Position numbers and translations under genes: made by a program. From Streptomyces sp. ISL-98 (GTDB lineage Bacteria; Actinomycetota; Actinomycetes; Streptomycetales; Streptomycetaceae), in contig NZ_JAGGPB010000026.1 in assembly GCF_018614055.1 (NCBI RefSeq), positions 153,729 through 217,728 of the forward strand: a stretch of DNA of 64,000 nt. Reading direction: 5' to 3'. Positions 51,389-59,659 of the stretch are shown piece after piece. The number at the start of each line of letters is the position of its first letter. The stretch's first letter is position 1. The notes below the pieces were generated by a model that saw only the letters and a program-made list of their open reading frames with translations, was not told the DNA's origin and ran no database searches.

Positions 51389-52669
51389 GTGACCGGCGCC
51401 GACGCCCTGCACCCGCTGCGCTCCCGGCTGCGCTCGCTGAGGACCGCAGCCTTCGGCGCCGACCCGGCGGGGGAGCGGATGGAGCGAATCCGCCGCTCGC
51501 CGAATTTCGCGGACGGGGTCTTCCAGAACCCGGAGGGCGGCGCCCGGACCAGACCGTCCGGCTCGTTGCTCGAACTTTCGAAGGTCTATTTCCGTAAGGA
51601 AGAGCGGCTCCGCAGGGCGCCGGCGGGACCGATTCCCGTCCACCCCACGACCCTGGCCGACATCGCCAAGCCGCCCGTCACGGGTCTGCGCCTCACCTGG
51701 ATGGGCCATTCGAGTGTGCTGGCCGAGATCGACGGCCGCCGCGTGCTCTTCGATCCGGTCTGGGGCGAGCGCTGCTCCCCCTTCGCCTTCGCCGGTCCCA
51801 AGCGGCTGCACCCCGTGCCCGTGCCGCTCGCCTCGCTCGGTCCGGTCGACGTCGTCGTGATCTCGCACGACCATTACGACCACCTGGACATGCCCACGAT
51901 CCGCGCCCTCGCAGGCACCCGCACAGTCTTCGTGGTGCCGCTCGGCGTCGGCGCCCACCTGGAGCGCTGGGGCGTGCCCGCCGACCGGATGCACGAGCTC
52001 GACTGGAACGACACAGCGAAGATCGCCGGGCTCGCCCTCACCGCCACCCCGGCCCGCCACTTCTGCGGCCGGGGCCTGCGCAACCAGCAGCACACCCTCT
52101 GGGCGTCCTGGGCCGTCGCGGGACCGGAGCACCGGATCTACCACAGCGGCGACACGGGATACTTCGACGGCTTCCGGGACATCGGCGCCGAGCACGGCCC
52201 GTTCGACGCGACGATGATCCAGATCGGCGCGTACAGCGAATACTGGCCCGACATCCACATGACGCCCGCCGAGGGCATCCGGGCCCACCTCGACCTCCAG
52301 GGCGGCCCGTCGGGCGGCCCGATGCTGCCGATCCACTGGGGTACGTTCAACCTCGCCCCGCACCCGTGGGCGGAACCGGGCGAGGACACGGTCGCGGCCG
52401 CCGGTGAAGCGGGCGCCAGCGTCGCGCTGCCGCGCCCGGGCGAGCCCTTCGAGCCGGCCTCGGACGCCCTGCCCTCGGAGCCGTGGTGGCGCCCGGTCGC
52501 CGCCCTGCCGGCCGAGGGGCACCCCGTCAGTGGTGGGTCCGCACTCAAGCGGCCCGTCGGCGCGGGCGACGTTGCCGCAGGGGATGCGGGTGCGAGTGGT
52601 GTCGGCACGGGCGGTGTCAGCACCGGAGGCGTCGGCACGGGTGAGCCGGAGGCCGCACCGGCCGTTTAG
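51389..52669 (+). CDS. MBL-fold hydrolase (NAPE-PLD/UlaG-like)
   Basis: 426 residues. Metal-binding HDHYDH (His160, His162, Asp164, His165), with further ligands in ARHFCGRG, SGDTGYFDGF and LPIHWGTF. The layout matches membrane-phospholipid-type N-acyl-PE phospholipase D and related esterases. No signal peptide. The last about 60 residues are Gly/Ala-rich (VGTGGVSTGGVGTG) and disordered. GTG start at 51389 preceded by CTGGAGGTCCC. Divergent from the acyl-CoA dehydrogenase operon. Confidence 0.88.
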   Translation: MTGADALHPLRSRLRSLRTAAFGADPAGERMERIRRSPNFADGVFQNPEGGARTRPSGSLLELSKVYFRKEERLRRAPAGPIPVHPTTLADIAKPPVTGLRLTWMGHSSVLAEIDGRRVLFDPVWGERCSPFAFAGPKRLHPVPVPLASLGPVDVVVISHDHYDHLDMPTIRALAGTRTVFVVPLGVGAHLERWGVPADRMHELDWNDTAKIAGLALTATPARHFCGRGLRNQQHTLWASWAVAGPEHRIYHSGDTGYFDGFRDIGAEHGPFDATMIQIGAYSEYWPDIHMTPAEGIRAHLDLQGGPSGGPMLPIHWGTFNLAPHPWAEPGEDTVAAAGEAGASVALPRPGEPFEPASDALPSEPWWRPVAALPAEGHPVSGGSALKRPVGAGDVAAGDAGASGVGTGGVSTGGVGTGEPEAAPAV

Positions 52670-52896
52670 GGCCGGTGGAGCCATAGGTTTTTCGGTCTGT
52701 AGTACGAGACGTCATACCAGGGCGGGACGCTGCGCGGGGAAGTTTGGCAACTGCCCGTCGAGCGTGAAAGGTTGCCGACTACCGTGAGTGGCCGGTGATC
52801 AACATGGGGCCACATCACCCGAGTTGAGCCCAGACCAACAGTGGTCGAACACGCGCAGCATGCCGATCCCTGGGGCCCCACGTACCGAGGACACTG

Positions 52897-54705
52897 ATGT
52901 CTCAACTTCGCGCACCCTCCGCACGTGCAGACCGCCGCGAGGGCGGTCGGCACGGACGACCGGGCGCCCGGCCCCATCCCGCACAGCCCACGCCCGACTT
53001 CCACATACGCTCCCAGCTTCTGCGCGCCGCCGTACTGCCGGCCGCCGTCGTGGCCCTGAGTGGCGCCGCGGCCGTGCTCTTCATCCTCCGCACTGCCACC
53101 GTCCCGCCGACGCGCGACATATGGGTGGCGGTGGCCACGGCCGGAGCGCTCGCCATAGTCTCGCTGGCGGCAGCCGTCGTGGGCGCCGACCGGGCCGCCA
53201 AATCGGTGCTCGACCGCTGCAACGCCCTGCGCAGGTCCAGCGCCCGCGGCCAGGCCGACCTGCGCGCCGTGGTCGATCAGCTGCGCCGGGGCGAAGGACC
53301 GCCCGCCCGTCGTACGCCGCCACCGGCCGGGCAGAGCGGTGACGAATTCGACCTGCTCGCCCGGGAACTGGGGCGGGCCCACGAGACCGCCATGGGCGCC
53401 GTGCTGCAGGCGGCGCAGCTGTCCAGCAGCACGGGCACCGACCAGAAGGTCGAGGTGTTCGGCAATCTCGCCCGGCGTCTCCAGTCGCTCGTACACCGCG
53501 AGATCCAGATCCTCGACGAGCTGGAGAACGACGTCGAGGACCCCGAACTGCTCAAGGGTCTTTTCCACGTGGACCACCTGGCCACCCGCATCCGCCGCCA
53601 CGCGGAGAACCTCGCCGTCCTCGGCGGCGCCGTCTCCCGCCGCCAGTGGAGCAACCCCGTCACCATGACGGAGGTGCTGCGCTCCTCGATCGCCGAGGTC
53701 GAGCAGTACTCGCGCGTCAAGCTCGTGCCGCCGATCGACGGCACCCTGCGCGGCCACGCCGTCGCCGACGTCATCCACCTCCTGGCCGAACTCGTCGAGA
53801 ACGCCACGGTGTTCTCCGCCCCGCACACCACGGTGCTGCTGCGCGCCCAGTACGTCACCGCAGGCCTCGCCATCGAGGTCGAGGACCGGGGCCTGGGCAT
53901 GTCCGCCGGCGAGCAGAACAGGATGAACGCCCTGCTCTGCGACCCCGACAACGTCAACGTCGGCCATCTCCTCCAGGACGGACGCATCGGCCTGTACGTG
54001 GTGTCCGCACTGGCCCGCAGGCACGGCATCACCGTCCGGCTCCAGGCCAACATCTACGGCGGTGTCCAGGCCGTACTCGTCCTGCCCCAGGGACTGCTCG
54101 GCGCCGAGCAGCCGGACGGTCTCGGCCGGCAGCGGACCGCCGGAGGCCGGCAGAACGGCCGCGGGCCCGTCACGTCGCCCGCCACCCCGCAGGCCCGAAC
54201 GACCCAGGCGCCCACCACTCCGGTCGCCGCCACGATCACCGGCACCGCCACCACCGGCAGCGCGCCGCTGCCGGTGCGCGGAGCGCAGGGGGAGCGGCCC
54301 ACCCCGGCCGCCGCCCGCCCGGGGATCGACCGCACCAACCTCCCCGAGCGCCTTCCCGAGCATCGTCCCGAGAACCTCCCCCAGCACTTCGCGGAGCCGG
54401 TCCACACGCAGGCCCACCCAGCCGCGAACGGATACGTGCGCGGCACCATGAGCCGTCCCCAACTGCCCAAACGCCGCAGCCAGGAAAACCTGGTACCCCA
54501 GCTGAGGGACGCCCCCGCCGCGCGCCAGGACGAGGAGTACGGCGCCGTCCACGACCCCGGTCTGATGGCCGCCTTCCAGCGAGGCATCGGCATGGCGGAG
54601 GCGCAACCGGATCCTCCGCCTCAGGATCAGCTGCCGGCTCCGGAACTCACCCCGCGGCCGCAGCTCCACCAGCCGTTCCCGCAGCGCGAAGGTGACGTGG
54701 GCTGA
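52897..54705 (+). CDS. Conservon sensor protein CvnA-like (nitrate/sensor histidine-kinase fold)
   Basis: 602 residues. Two N-terminal membrane helices (about 45-65 and 75-95), then a dimerisation region with QSLVHREIQILDELE instead of a classical phospho-His motif, and a GHKL ATPase domain (LLAELVENATVFS for the N box, VEDRGLGMS for G1, GRIGLYVVSALARRHG for G2). The C-terminal 200 residues are Pro/Ala-rich and unstructured. Conservon kinases work with the roadblock, DUF742 and GTPase proteins encoded directly downstream at the membrane, in a GPCR-like complex described for S. coelicolor Cvn9. Confidence 0.93.
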   Translation: MSQLRAPSARADRREGGRHGRPGARPHPAQPTPDFHIRSQLLRAAVLPAAVVALSGAAAVLFILRTATVPPTRDIWVAVATAGALAIVSLAAAVVGADRAAKSVLDRCNALRRSSARGQADLRAVVDQLRRGEGPPARRTPPPAGQSGDEFDLLARELGRAHETAMGAVLQAAQLSSSTGTDQKVEVFGNLARRLQSLVHREIQILDELENDVEDPELLKGLFHVDHLATRIRRHAENLAVLGGAVSRRQWSNPVTMTEVLRSSIAEVEQYSRVKLVPPIDGTLRGHAVADVIHLLAELVENATVFSAPHTTVLLRAQYVTAGLAIEVEDRGLGMSAGEQNRMNALLCDPDNVNVGHLLQDGRIGLYVVSALARRHGITVRLQANIYGGVQAVLVLPQGLLGAEQPDGLGRQRTAGGRQNGRGPVTSPATPQARTTQAPTTPVAATITGTATTGSAPLPVRGAQGERPTPAAARPGIDRTNLPERLPEHRPENLPQHFAEPVHTQAHPAANGYVRGTMSRPQLPKRRSQENLVPQLRDAPAARQDEEYGAVHDPGLMAAFQRGIGMAEAQPDPPPQDQLPAPELTPRPQLHQPFPQREGDVG

Positions 54706-54778
54706 CGGACCGCCGTCACCCATCCCCCGCCACCTTCCCACCTCCCCCGCCCGCAGTACCCCAAGGAGTAGATGCACC

Positions 54779-55213
54779 ATGGCGAGCGATGCGCCGACCG
54801 GCCAAGTGTCCGACCTCGACTGGCTGTTGAGCGGCTTGGTCCAGCGTGTTCCGTTCACACGCAACGCGGTTCTGCTCTCCTCGGACGGCCTGGTCAAATC
54901 GGTCCACGGCCTCGACACCGACAGCGCCGACCACATGGCCGCCCTCGCCTCCGGCCTCTATTCGCTCGGCCGCAGCGCCGGTGCCCGCTTCGGCGACGCC
55001 GGAGAGGTCCGCCAGGTCGTGGTGGAGCTCGACTCCACCCTCCTCTTCGTGTCCACCGCCGGATCCGGCACCTGTCTCGCCGTACTCGCGGGTCGCGAGG
55101 CGGACGCGGCGGTGCTGGGTTACGAGATGGCGATGCTCGTCAAGAGCGTACGGCCGTACCTCGTGACCCCGGCCAGGCAGAGGGCGGGCGCACCGAGCGC
55201 CACGGGACGCTGA
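54779..55213 (+). CDS. Roadblock/LC7 protein CvnB-like
   Basis: 144 residues of the roadblock/LC7 fold (LDWLLSGLVQRVPFTRNAVLLSSDGL, then LYSLGR and the central beta strands). It usually regulates the conservon GTPase. ATG 54779 with AAGGAG ten bases upstream. It lies 73 bases after the sensor gene. Confidence 0.93.
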   Translation: MASDAPTGQVSDLDWLLSGLVQRVPFTRNAVLLSSDGLVKSVHGLDTDSADHMAALASGLYSLGRSAGARFGDAGEVRQVVVELDSTLLFVSTAGSGTCLAVLAGREADAAVLGYEMAMLVKSVRPYLVTPARQRAGAPSATGR

Positions 55214-55216
55214 CAC

Positions 55217-55588
55217 GTGCCGCACCCGCAGGACGTGCCGTGGCTCGACGATGCGGCCGGCCGTCTCATCCGTCCGTACACGGTGAGCGACGGCCGCACC
55301 CGGCCCACGGCCGCCCTGGACATGCTGTCCATGGTCCGGGCCACGGGAGCCGAGCCCCACGGGCACCTCGGTCCTGAGCACACCCAGGCGCTCGGACTGT
55401 GCGAACGGCCCACATCGGTGGCGGAAATAGCCGCGTACCTGCGGCTTCCCGTGATCGTCACCAAGGTGCTGCTCTCCGACCTGGTCGACTGCGGAGCAGT
55501 CGCCACCCACGCGCCCCGCTTCGACGACCAACCCACCGACGTATCCCTGCTGGAGGCAGTGCTCGATGGCTTACGACGACAGCTCTGA
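55217..55588 (+). CDS. DUF742 protein CvnC-like
   Basis: 123 residues. VRPYTVSDGRTRP-like N terminus (IRPYTVSDGRTRPT), LCERPTSVAEIAAYLRLPV in the centre forming a winged-helix, and a C-terminal LLEAVLDGLRRQL. Third member of the conservon. GTG start 3 bases after the roadblock stop; its end overlaps the GTPase gene by 23 bases. Confidence 0.93.
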   Translation: MPHPQDVPWLDDAAGRLIRPYTVSDGRTRPTAALDMLSMVRATGAEPHGHLGPEHTQALGLCERPTSVAEIAAYLRLPVIVTKVLLSDLVDCGAVATHAPRFDDQPTDVSLLEAVLDGLRRQL

Positions 55589-56138
55589 TCTCTTTCCCAC
55601 CGCGCTCAAGATCCTTGTCGCGGGCGGGTTCGGCGTCGGCAAGACGACCTTCGTGGGGGCGGTCAGCGAGATCGCGCCGCTGAGTACGGAAGAGCTGCTC
55701 ACCCAGGTGAGCGTGGGGACCGACAACCTGGAAGGTGTCGAGGACAAGACGACCACGACCGTCGCCATGGACTTCGGCCGGATGACGCTCGACGAACACC
55801 ACGTCCTGTATCTCTTCGGCACACCCGGCCAGGAACGCTTCTGGTTCATGTGGGACGAGCTCTCCAAGGGCGCGCTCGGTGCCGTCGTGCTCGCCGACAC
55901 CCGCCGCCTCCAGGACTGCTTCTCGGCCCTCGACTTCTTCGAGCGGCGCGGCATCGAATTCGTCGTCGCCGTCAACGAGTTCGACGGCTCCCACCATTAC
56001 GAACCGGAGGAGGTGCGGGCAGCTCTCGACCTCAGACAGGAGGTCCCGGTCGTGCTCTGCGACGCCCGTATCGCCAGCTCAGGAATCAAGACGCTGGTCA
56101 CCCTGGTCCGGCATCTGCTCACCATCACACCGGCATAG
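55566..56138 (+). CDS. Conservon GTPase CvnD-like
   Basis: 190 residues, Ras-like P-loop GTPase. G1 GGFGVGKTT, G3 FGTPGQERF, G4 NEFD (a variant of NKxD) and an SA-type G5 region (CDARIASS). Fourth canonical conservon member; binds and hydrolyses GTP under control of the roadblock/DUF742 proteins. It starts within the DUF742 gene. Confidence 0.94.
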   Translation: MAYDDSSDLFPTALKILVAGGFGVGKTTFVGAVSEIAPLSTEELLTQVSVGTDNLEGVEDKTTTTVAMDFGRMTLDEHHVLYLFGTPGQERFWFMWDELSKGALGAVVLADTRRLQDCFSALDFFERRGIEFVVAVNEFDGSHHYEPEEVRAALDLRQEVPVVLCDARIASSGIKTLVTLVRHLLTITPA

Positions 56139-56165
56139 ACGAGCGACGAACTACGGAGCGCGCAC

Positions 56166-56735
56166 ATGACATACGACCGGATCGGCCATCTGCTGCTCAC
56201 GCCCGTCGACAAGGAGGCGCCCGCGCGCGTACAGCGGCTCCTCCAGCTCGGCATCGCACACTGCGTCGTCCCGGCCTTCGACAACTTCGCCGACCGGCTG
56301 GCGGAAGTGACCGGCGCTCCGTACTCGATGGTCAACTTCATCGACGAGAACCGGCAGTTCTTCGCCGGGCTGCACACCCCGGCCGGCACGCACGGCGGCA
56401 CCGACCTGGGGACGGCCGCCGCGACCGGCCGCATCGGCCGGTTCCTCGCCCGGGATCACGGCTACTGCCCGCATGTCGTCGTACGGCGCAAGGCGCTCGT
56501 CCTGGAGGACGTCTGCGACTATCCGCGGTTCGCGGGCAACCCGGTCGTCGACGAGATCGGCATCCGGTCGTACATGGGAGCGCCCGTCATCGACCGTACG
56601 GGCCTCGTGCTCGGCACCGTCTGCGTCGTCGACACGGAGCCGCGGCAGTGGGGACGGGCCGGACTGGAGACGATCAAGGCGATGGCCGCGGAGCTCGCGG
56701 AAATGATCCGGCGTCGAGAAGACGGCCTGATCTGA
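56166..56735 (+). CDS. GAF-domain protein of the conservon operon
   Basis: 189 residues, essentially one GAF domain (LAEVTGAPYSMVNFIDENRQ, RSYMGAPVIDRTGLVLGTVCVVD). GAF proteins bind small ligands or heme and sense signals; no output domain is present, so it probably acts through protein contacts. ATG 56166 lies 27 bases after the GTPase. Its stop overlaps the oxidoreductase start (TGATG), so it is in the same transcript. Confidence 0.9.
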   Translation: MTYDRIGHLLLTPVDKEAPARVQRLLQLGIAHCVVPAFDNFADRLAEVTGAPYSMVNFIDENRQFFAGLHTPAGTHGGTDLGTAAATGRIGRFLARDHGYCPHVVVRRKALVLEDVCDYPRFAGNPVVDEIGIRSYMGAPVIDRTGLVLGTVCVVDTEPRQWGRAGLETIKAMAAELAEMIRRREDGLI

Positions 56736-57916
56736 TGACCGACCTCCGGATCGGCGCCCTGGGCTTCGGACTGCGCGGCAGCATCGCGCGCACCGCTCAC
56801 CGCCCCGGCGCCGGCTCGTGCGTCACCGTCCTCGCGGACCCCGACGCCAAGGCACGTACGGAGGCGGCCGAGGCATTCCCACACGCCGCGCTCCACGCCG
56901 ACCACCGCAAGGTCGTCGAAGACCCGGACGTCGACGCGGTCCTTGTCCTCACCCCCGACCACACGCACGCCGACCTCGCCTGCGAGGCCCTGCGCGCCGG
57001 GAAACCGGTCTTCGTCGAGAAGCCCCTCGACATCACCGTCGAGCGCTGCGACGAGATCCTCCGTACGGCGTACGAGACGAAGACCCGCCTCTACATCGGC
57101 CACAACATGCGCCACATGCCGGTCGTACGCCTTATGCGCGACCTCATAGCGAGGGGCACGATCGGCGACGTCAAAACCGTATGGATACGCCACTTCGTCG
57201 GCTACGGCGGCGACTGGTACTTCAAGGACTGGCACGCCGAGCGCAGGCACACCACCGGACTGCTGCTCCAGAAGGCCGCCCACGACATCGATGTCCTGCA
57301 CTGGCTGGCCGGCGGGTACGCCCGCGACGTGCAGGCCATGGGCGATCTCATGGTGTACGGCGACAACCCGCACCGCCGCTCCGACGGCGAGCCCAAGGCC
57401 GACGACTGGTACACCGAGGACGGCCACTGGCCGCCGCTCACCCAGCGCGCCCTCAACCCCGTCATCGACGTCGAGGATGTCTCGCTCCTGAACCTGCGCC
57501 TCGACAACGGGGTGCTCGCCGCCTACCAGCAGTGCCACTTCACCCCCGACTACTGGCGCAACTACACCGTCATCGGTGACGCCGGCCGTCTGGAGAACTT
57601 CGGCGACGGACCCGGCGGCCACGTCAAGGTGTGGAACTCCCGGCGCTCCGGCCACCGCCCCGACGCCGACGAGACCCATGCGATCCCGGGCGGCGAGGAC
57701 AATGCGGGGCACGGCGGCGCGGACCCGCTGCTCATCGACGAGTTCGTACGGTTCGTGCGCAACGGCGGAGTGACGGCCACGTCGCCCGTCGCCGCGCGGA
57801 TGGCTGTCGCGGCGGGCGTCGGTGCGACCGCCTCGCTGAGGGACGGCGGTACGCCCCGACGGGTGCCGGACCTGGACCCCGAGCTGGCCGCGTACTTCGA
57901 GCGAGGCCAGGTCTGA
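56735..57916 (+). CDS. Gfo/Idh/MocA-family oxidoreductase
   Basis: 393 residues. Rossmann motif LGFGLRGS at the N terminus, the family signature GKPVFVEKPL with its catalytic-site Lys, and a C-terminal alpha/beta domain with HDIDVLHWLAGG. These enzymes oxidise or isomerise sugars and related compounds with NAD(P). Start in the GAF gene stop. Coupling of a metabolic enzyme to a conservon is unusual and may mean that the signal or its product is made here. Confidence 0.88.
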   Translation: MTDLRIGALGFGLRGSIARTAHRPGAGSCVTVLADPDAKARTEAAEAFPHAALHADHRKVVEDPDVDAVLVLTPDHTHADLACEALRAGKPVFVEKPLDITVERCDEILRTAYETKTRLYIGHNMRHMPVVRLMRDLIARGTIGDVKTVWIRHFVGYGGDWYFKDWHAERRHTTGLLLQKAAHDIDVLHWLAGGYARDVQAMGDLMVYGDNPHRRSDGEPKADDWYTEDGHWPPLTQRALNPVIDVEDVSLLNLRLDNGVLAAYQQCHFTPDYWRNYTVIGDAGRLENFGDGPGGHVKVWNSRRSGHRPDADETHAIPGGEDNAGHGGADPLLIDEFVRFVRNGGVTATSPVAARMAVAAGVGATASLRDGGTPRRVPDLDPELAAYFERGQV

Positions 57917-58095
57917 ATTCCCCCCGTCTGGGGCGCCCGCCACCTGACACTCCCCGTACGAACGTTCGGGACGACCTATTTGACCGTGCGGACAGCCAGT
58001 CATTGGTGTGGCGACGCCTTGTCAGAAAGGGATTTCTCAGGGCTCTTTCCGGGAGGGCTCTTCGTAACTGCCTCCGGATTCCTGGGGAGTTCACC
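57917..58095. other. Intergenic region after the oxidoreductase
   Basis: 179 bases without a gene. It contains a 10-base palindrome CGAACGTTCG (57959-57968) and TTGACC at 57980-57985 that could be a -35 element for the small frame downstream. The palindrome lacks the spacer of a LexA box. Confidence 0.35.
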
Positions 58096-58269
58096 GTGAG
58101 CCGGCACGTCATGCCGGTTACGGCGGCCGAAGCGGCCCCGGCCGCCGGAGTCGCCGTACGGGACAAGCCGGGTGCCCACGAACACAAAATCGCGATCGCG
58201 CCGCTGTTCGTCGAGCTTCTTGCCCGAGCTGGGCGGAAAGCGCTTTCCCGAATGCGTCGCTCAGAGTAG
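58096..58269 (+). CDS. Small hypothetical protein, 57 residues
   Basis: GTG at 58096 with GGGGAG six bases upstream; the frame shows an Ala-rich start (VTAAEAAPAAG) and an amphipathic, basic end (IAPLFVELLARAGRKALSRMRR). No signal peptide or cysteine. The end resembles a membrane-associating helix. Family not recognised; a standalone transcript is plausible because a promoter-like TTGACC lies upstream and the hydrolase downstream has its own AGGAGG. Confidence 0.5.
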   Translation: MSRHVMPVTAAEAAPAAGVAVRDKPGAHEHKIAIAPLFVELLARAGRKALSRMRRSE

Positions 58270-58415
58270 GTTCGCGCCCACGGAGGGGTAAATGGACCGG
58301 CGCGAGTCCGGTGTGAGGCGCTGCCTCCGGGGCAGTGTCCGGCCAGGCCCCGGCGGGTGCGATCCACCCGCCCGCCGACCGGCACCCGACCGCAGACACA
58401 CAGGAGGCGCGCCCC

Positions 58416-59342
58416 ATGAGCACCGCGTACCGCACGGGAACGGCGACCGCGAGCGACGGCGCGCAGATCGCCGCGTACACCTGGCTCCCGGAGAACGGCA
58501 GGCCACGCGCCCTCGTCCAGATCGCACACGGCGCGGCCGAACACGCCCTGCGCTACGACCGGTTCGCCCGCCACCTGGTCTCCCACGGCTACGGCGTGAT
58601 CGCCTCCGACCACCGTGGCCACGGCGCGACAGCGGCCGCCACCGGCGGCTACGGCGTGGCCGGCGAGGACAGCTGGCGCGCGATCGTCGGCGACCTCAAG
58701 GCGGTCGGCGACCAGGCACGGGCGCTGCACCCGGGCCTGCCTGTGGTGCTGCTCGGCCACAGCCTCGGCTCCATGCTGGCCCGCGACTACGCGCAGGAGT
58801 ACCCGGACGACCTGGCCGGTCTCATCCTTTCCGGTACGTTCCGCACGCTCCCCGGAGCCGAGCTCCAGGGGTCCATCGCCGGCCTGGAGGAGGAGATCGC
58901 GGCGCACGGCCGCGCCGTCCTCTCCTCCTGGATCCCCTCCCTCTTCTCCTCCTTCAACGACCCGTACCCGCACCGCACAGGCTTCGAATGGCTCTCGCGC
59001 GACGAGGCGGAAGTCGATGCCTATGCGGCGGACGAGCGCTGCGGCTTCGCGTTCAGCGCCGGTCTCGCGCTGGACTGGGTACACGCAATCCGCAAGATCA
59101 ACGACCCGCGCAACCTCGCCCGCATCCCCGCCGACCTGCCCGTGCACATCGCGGTCGGCACGGAGGACCCCTGCAACCAGCGGATGACGCTCGTGTACGA
59201 ACTGCTGGAGGACTTCCGCTACATCGGCACCGAAGACCTCACCTGGAAGGGGTACGAGGGCGCCCGTCACGAAATCCTCAACGAGACCAGCCGCGAGGAG
59301 GTCCAGGACGACCTCACCGCCTGGCTCGACAAGCGCGTCTGA
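58416..59342 (+). CDS. Alpha/beta hydrolase, lysophospholipase-like
   Basis: 308 residues. HGAAEHALRYDRFA near the N terminus is the oxyanion region of the Hydrolase_4/lysophospholipase class, GHSLGS holds the nucleophile Ser, GTEDP the catalytic Asp and GARHE the His. No signal peptide. ATG 58416 with AGGAGG nine bases upstream. It probably cleaves monoacylglycerol or lysophospholipid; exact substrate unknown. Confidence 0.9.
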   Translation: MSTAYRTGTATASDGAQIAAYTWLPENGRPRALVQIAHGAAEHALRYDRFARHLVSHGYGVIASDHRGHGATAAATGGYGVAGEDSWRAIVGDLKAVGDQARALHPGLPVVLLGHSLGSMLARDYAQEYPDDLAGLILSGTFRTLPGAELQGSIAGLEEEIAAHGRAVLSSWIPSLFSSFNDPYPHRTGFEWLSRDEAEVDAYAADERCGFAFSAGLALDWVHAIRKINDPRNLARIPADLPVHIAVGTEDPCNQRMTLVYELLEDFRYIGTEDLTWKGYEGARHEILNETSREEVQDDLTAWLDKRV

Positions 59343-59450
59343 GCACGTCGGCACCCTTGAGCGCGAAATGGGATTCGTGACCACCGGTCGAAGTGCGGTA
59401 TTGTTCTCAAGCGCGTTCAGCCAGGGGGAAACCCCAGGCCAGACGGGCAT

Positions 59451-59524
<74 letters not shown>

Positions 59525-59539
59525 CTTTTCGAAGTCGCA

Positions 59540-59586
59540 GGTCAGAGGCCGTATCGGAGAAATTCGATACGGCCTCTGACCGTTTT
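59540..59586 (+). terminator. Terminator after tRNA-Pro
   Basis: Perfect 17-bp inverted repeat (59540-59556 with 59565-59581), 8-base loop, followed by GTTTT. Also faces the end of the convergent MBL/rhodanese gene. Confidence 0.92.
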
Positions 59587-59659
59587 GGGGCCGCAGCGGC
59601 CGTCGCTGCCCCGCACGTAGGCGTGTTTCGTACATGCGTACGGCTGCTCCGAAGTGCTG

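Noticed and set aside
57959..57968. LexA/SOS box
   Set aside because: CGAACGTTCG is a palindrome but lacks the central spacer of the actinobacterial LexA site.
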